Shown here: one piece after another, positions 6,234-8,140 of the stretch
How positions within the stretch are numbered: the stretch's first letter is position 1
How the letters are laid out: each line of letters opens with the position of its first letter
Assembly: GCA_020252385.1 (NCBI GenBank)
Contig: JADCDC010000091.1
Location: 1 to 8,140, forward strand
Direction: 5' to 3'
Source of the DNA: Aestuariivirga sp.
GTDB lineage: Bacteria > Pseudomonadota > Alphaproteobacteria > Rhizobiales > Aestuariivirgaceae
DNA length: 8,140 bases
Program-made: the position numbers and the translations under genes
Notes under the pieces: generated by a model
The model's input: the letters and a program-made list of their open reading frames with translations, nothing else
The model's database searches: none
Told to the model about the DNA's origin: nothing

Positions 6234-6258
6234 TGACAAGGTTTACGCGAGTTTCGCC

Positions 6259-7020
6259 TTGGAGATCACAGATATCTTCCTGCTCTTTGCCGGCGGCCTG
6301 CTGGCGGGCTTCATCAATGTGATGGCCGGAGGCGCGGGGTTCATGACATTTCCGCTGCTGCTTGCCGCCGGCATGACGGAAATCGAGGCCAATGCCTCCA
6401 ATTTCGTGGCGGTCCTGCCGGCCAATGTGGTGGGAACCGTGGTCTACCGCCACCAGCTTTCATCGGTGCGCAAGCATCTGCCGACGCGGCTGGTGCTCGC
6501 TGCGGCGGGCGGCGTCATCGGCTCATGGCTCCTCATCGCCACCGGGCAGGCGGCGTTCCAGCTGGCCATTCCGTGGCTTCTGCTCTTCGCCACGCTCTCC
6601 TTCGCGCTCGGTCCCTGGATCAAGCTGAAGCTGGAGCGCGACTATGCTTTCGACGGATCGCGCTGGCTGTGGCTGTCCTTCGTGCTCGAATTCATCGTCT
6701 TCGTCTATGGCGGCTATTTCGGGCTTGGCATGGGGATCGTGATGTTCGCGATCTATTCGATCTTCTCCCAGATGACGATCCACCAGGCCAATGCCATCCG
6801 CAACATCACCATCACGCTGATGACGCTGATCTCGATCGCCATCTTTGCACAGGCGGGGGTGATCCGCTGGGCGCCCTCGCTCGTCATGATGGCGGGGGCG
6901 GTGATCGGCGGCTATTTCACCGCCAAAGTGGCGATGCGCATTCCAGCCGTCCATGTCCGGCGTGGCATTCTCGTGTGGGCTGTGTGCCTCACGGCGCTGT
7001 CGTTCTGGCGCTATCACTGA
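6259..7020 (+). CDS. TauE/SafE family permease (sulfite exporter family), TTG start
   Basis: This 253-residue protein has about eight hydrophobic segments in two similar halves. Each half starts with the glycine-rich motif of the TauE/SafE family: GFINVMAGGAGF (17-28) and GGYFGLGMGI (151-160). The family exports sulfite, sulfoacetate or related anions across the inner membrane, but most members have no proven substrate. The start is TTG at 6259: it is the only usual start codon in frame before an ATG at codon 22, which would delete the first membrane helix. The Shine-Dalgarno is weak (GCGAG about 7 nt upstream), so modest expression is likely. It is divergent from the PKS operon and overlaps the convergent EamA gene by 32 bp. 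No sulfur-metabolism gene is nearby to suggest a substrate. Confidence 0.9.
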   Translation: MEITDIFLLFAGGLLAGFINVMAGGAGFMTFPLLLAAGMTEIEANASNFVAVLPANVVGTVVYRHQLSSVRKHLPTRLVLAAAGGVIGSWLLIATGQAAFQLAIPWLLLFATLSFALGPWIKLKLERDYAFDGSRWLWLSFVLEFIVFVYGGYFGLGMGIVMFAIYSIFSQMTIHQANAIRNITITLMTLISIAIFAQAGVIRWAPSLVMMAGAVIGGYFTAKVAMRIPAVHVRRGILVWAVCLTALSFWRYH

Positions 7021-7897
7021 TGGCGCGTGCGCGGATTGCTTCGCGGTGTGCTGCGTAAAGGCCGCACACCACGATCAGCCCCATGCCGAGGATGGCGATT
7101 AAGTCAGGAAACTCGCCGAACACCAGTATGCCGGAGAGAATGGCGAAGACCATGACCGAATAGCGGAACGGGGCCGTGCCCGTGACGTCGCCGAGGCGGA
7201 GCGTCGCCACCATGCAGAGATAGCCGGACGAGAGGAAGCAGGCCGCGAGCGCCAGGAACCCGATCTGCCATGGTTCGGGCCATTCGACGCCTTGCGAGAC
7301 GGCAAGTGCTGTCCCGCCCAGCGTGACGAAGCAGGCATTGCCGAGCGCGATCACGAAGATCGGGACGCGCGCCGGAATCTTCTTCGTCAGGATGTCCCTG
7401 ACGGCGACCGCGAAGACGATGAGCAGGGCGAGCAGTTCGTAGGCGTTGAAGCTCGACACCGACGGCTTGACGATCATCAGTACACCGATGAAACCGCCGA
7501 CGATTGCCGTCATCCGGCGCCAGCCCACCTCCTCCTTGAGGAAGACCATGGAGAGCAGCACGACAGCGAGCGGCACCGCCTGCATGACGGAGGTGAGGTT
7601 GGCGATCTGCATGTGCATCAGCGCGGTGACGAAGGCGATGGTGCCGATGACGTCGAACAGGCTCCTGAGCAGTACGCTGGGCTGGCCGATGCGGGGCAGT
7701 TCCGGCAGCAGGCCCTGCCAGGCGCAGATGAGGAGGAGGATCAGCGCCGCCATGGCGCCGCGGATCATGATGATCTCGCCAACGGGCAGGCTTTCCCCGA
7801 CGAGCTTCACGATCGTGTCATTGGCCACGAAGGAACCCATGGCGAGGACCATGAAGAGCCCGGCGCGCAATGCCGTGTTTTGGGGAAGGCGGACCAT
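6989..7897 (-). CDS. EamA-family (drug/metabolite transporter superfamily) permease
   Basis: This 302-residue protein has about ten hydrophobic segments in two EamA repeats (roughly 14-143 and 155-283). Family marks are seen in the first repeat: the N-terminal MGSFVANDTIVK (20-31), a helix-start MIRGAMAAL (44-52), and the end-of-helix LKEEVGWRRM (120-129) with following GGFIGVLMIVKP (134-145). The corresponding second-repeat segment is VFGEFPD (259-265). DMT proteins export or import small metabolites such as amino acids, nucleosides or drugs across the inner membrane; no substrate is predictable. The ATG at 7897 has only a weak upstream ribosome site; an alternative Met at codon 16 would cut into the first helix. 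It follows moaA on the same strand after 63 nt. The 3' end overlaps the TauE gene. Confidence 0.9.
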   Translation of the reverse strand: MVRLPQNTALRAGLFMVLAMGSFVANDTIVKLVGESLPVGEIIMIRGAMAALILLLICAWQGLLPELPRIGQPSVLLRSLFDVIGTIAFVTALMHMQIANLTSVMQAVPLAVVLLSMVFLKEEVGWRRMTAIVGGFIGVLMIVKPSVSSFNAYELLALLIVFAVAVRDILTKKIPARVPIFVIALGNACFVTLGGTALAVSQGVEWPEPWQIGFLALAACFLSSGYLCMVATLRLGDVTGTAPFRYSVMVFAILSGILVFGEFPDLIAILGMGLIVVCGLYAAHREAIRARAISDSARTTAP

Positions 7898-7909
7898 CGC
7901 CCGACTGGG

Positions 7910-7935
7910 TAGCGCGCTTTCGCGGGGCCGCGCTA
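7910..7935 (-). other. GC-rich hairpin between moaA and the EamA gene
   Basis: TAGCGCG (7910-7916) and CGCGCTA (7929-7935) form a perfect 7-bp stem with a 12-nt loop. It lies 12 nt upstream of the EamA ATG. There is no run of T on either strand after it, so it is not a standard intrinsic terminator. It could be an operator or an mRNA structure affecting translation. Confidence 0.5.
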
Positions 7936-7945
7936 TGCCTTCGGC

Positions 7946-7960
7946 GCAGGGAAGCCCTGC
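7946..7960 (-). other. Short hairpin directly after the moaA stop codon
   Basis: GCAGGG (7946-7951) and CCCTGC (7955-7960) form a perfect 6-bp GC-rich stem with a 3-nt loop. On the - strand it begins at the base right after the moaA stop. It has no T-tract, so it may slow RNA decay or polymerase rather than terminate outright. Confidence 0.5.
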
Positions 7961-8126
7961 TCAGCCGCCGGTGACGCTCATGTGGCGGGCGACGGCGGGC
8001 TTGTTGCGGCGGCGGTCGATGACGAAGTCGTGGCCCTTGGGCTTGCGGGCGATCGCCTCGTCGATGGCGCGCGCAAGGGCGTGGTCATCGGTCGTGGCCC
8101 GCAGGACGGGCCGCCATTCGGCGCTG
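7961..8126 (-). CDS. moaA: GTP 3',8-cyclase MoaA, C-terminal fragment (truncated by the contig end)
   Basis: About 55 C-terminal residues are present, reading SAEWRPVLRATTDD and then ARKPKGHDFVIDRR, ending in RHMSVTGG before TGA at 7961-7963. The KPKGH segment and the C-terminal Gly-Gly are characteristic of MoaA. The Gly-Gly tail reaches into the active site and is needed for forming 3',8-cyclo-dihydro-GTP, the first step of molybdenum cofactor synthesis. The radical-SAM CxxxCxxC motif and the second Fe-S cluster ligands lie in the missing part. The frame stays open to the window edge, but bases 8127-8140 match a sequencing adapter, so the gene's genomic part ends at 8126 and the last apparent residues (CSSD and most of the L codon) are not real. 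The EamA gene follows downstream on the same strand. Confidence 0.85.
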
Positions 8127-8140
8127 AGATCGGAAGAGCA
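8127..8140. other. Illumina TruSeq adapter remnant at the contig end (artefact)
   Basis: AGATCGGAAGAGCA is identical to the first 14 bases of the standard Illumina TruSeq read-1 adapter. It sits exactly at the end of the window. A chance match of 14 bases at the very edge is extremely unlikely, so these bases are best treated as untrimmed adapter and not genomic DNA. Confidence 0.93.

Noticed and set aside
6175..6453. N-terminal extension of the polyketide synthase by 93 codons
   Set aside because: The added residues are antisense to the TauE gene and not family-like, whereas the ATG at 6174 has a good ribosome site and the normal type III PKS N-terminus.
7910..7960. Intrinsic terminator(s) after moaA
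   Set aside because: The two stems are GC-rich but neither is followed by a T-tract on the - strand, so they were listed only as hairpins.
1..8140. Mobile elements, CRISPR arrays, tRNA/rRNA genes, phage or defence modules
   Set aside because: I saw no transposase or integrase, no regularly spaced repeats, no tRNA-like cloverleaf and no defence-family domains; base composition looks even across the window.

Overview
This 8.1 kb window looks like a complete short contig from a high-GC bacterium, most likely an alphaproteobacterium and plausibly of the Hyphomicrobiales. The basis is the strong G/C bias at third codon positions, the tight gene packing, and the style of proteins such as the MoaA C-terminus and the MocR regulator paired with a PNPOx-like protein. 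The placement is an inference by eye. Both ends cut a gene. The last 14 bases match the start of the Illumina TruSeq adapter, so they are probably not genomic.

Left part (1-1260, + strand): the C-terminal half of an M20 metallopeptidase, a small SnoaL/NTF2-like protein and a mini potassium-channel-like protein. They are joined by two ATGA stop/start overlaps and form one translationally coupled unit. Next (1264-3413), a PNPOx-like flavoprotein on the - strand is divergent from a MocR-type (GntR/aminotransferase fusion) regulator on the + strand. They share a 71-bp intergenic region with a 5-10-5 palindrome over a candidate promoter. This is the usual layout of a local MocR circuit linked to vitamin B6.

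Middle (3410-4625): a secreted DUF1194/von Willebrand A protein (- strand) is divergent from a periplasmic PCu(A)C copper chaperone (+ strand) with an exact H-X10-M-X21-H-X-M copper motif. Then (4598-6174, - strand) comes a two-gene operon of a type III polyketide synthase followed by an ICMT-type membrane methyltransferase. This enzyme pair makes O-methylated alkylpyrones or alkylresorcinols in Bacillus and Streptomyces. It is the most interesting metabolic content here. A TauE/SafE permease (6259-7020, + strand) diverges from it across an 84-bp region holding a near-perfect inverted repeat.

Right part (6989-8126, - strand): the C-terminus of MoaA (molybdenum cofactor synthesis), a 63-nt spacer with two hairpins, and an EamA/DMT transporter. 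All four convergent junctions either overlap at their 3' ends (4, 28 and 32 bp) or are 3 bp apart, leaving no room for dedicated terminators between genes. There are no mobile elements, CRISPR arrays, tRNA/rRNA genes or stretches over 300 bases without a gene. I saw no clearly undescribed system. The PKS/methyltransferase pair and the unusual peptidase/SnoaL/channel unit are the best leads.
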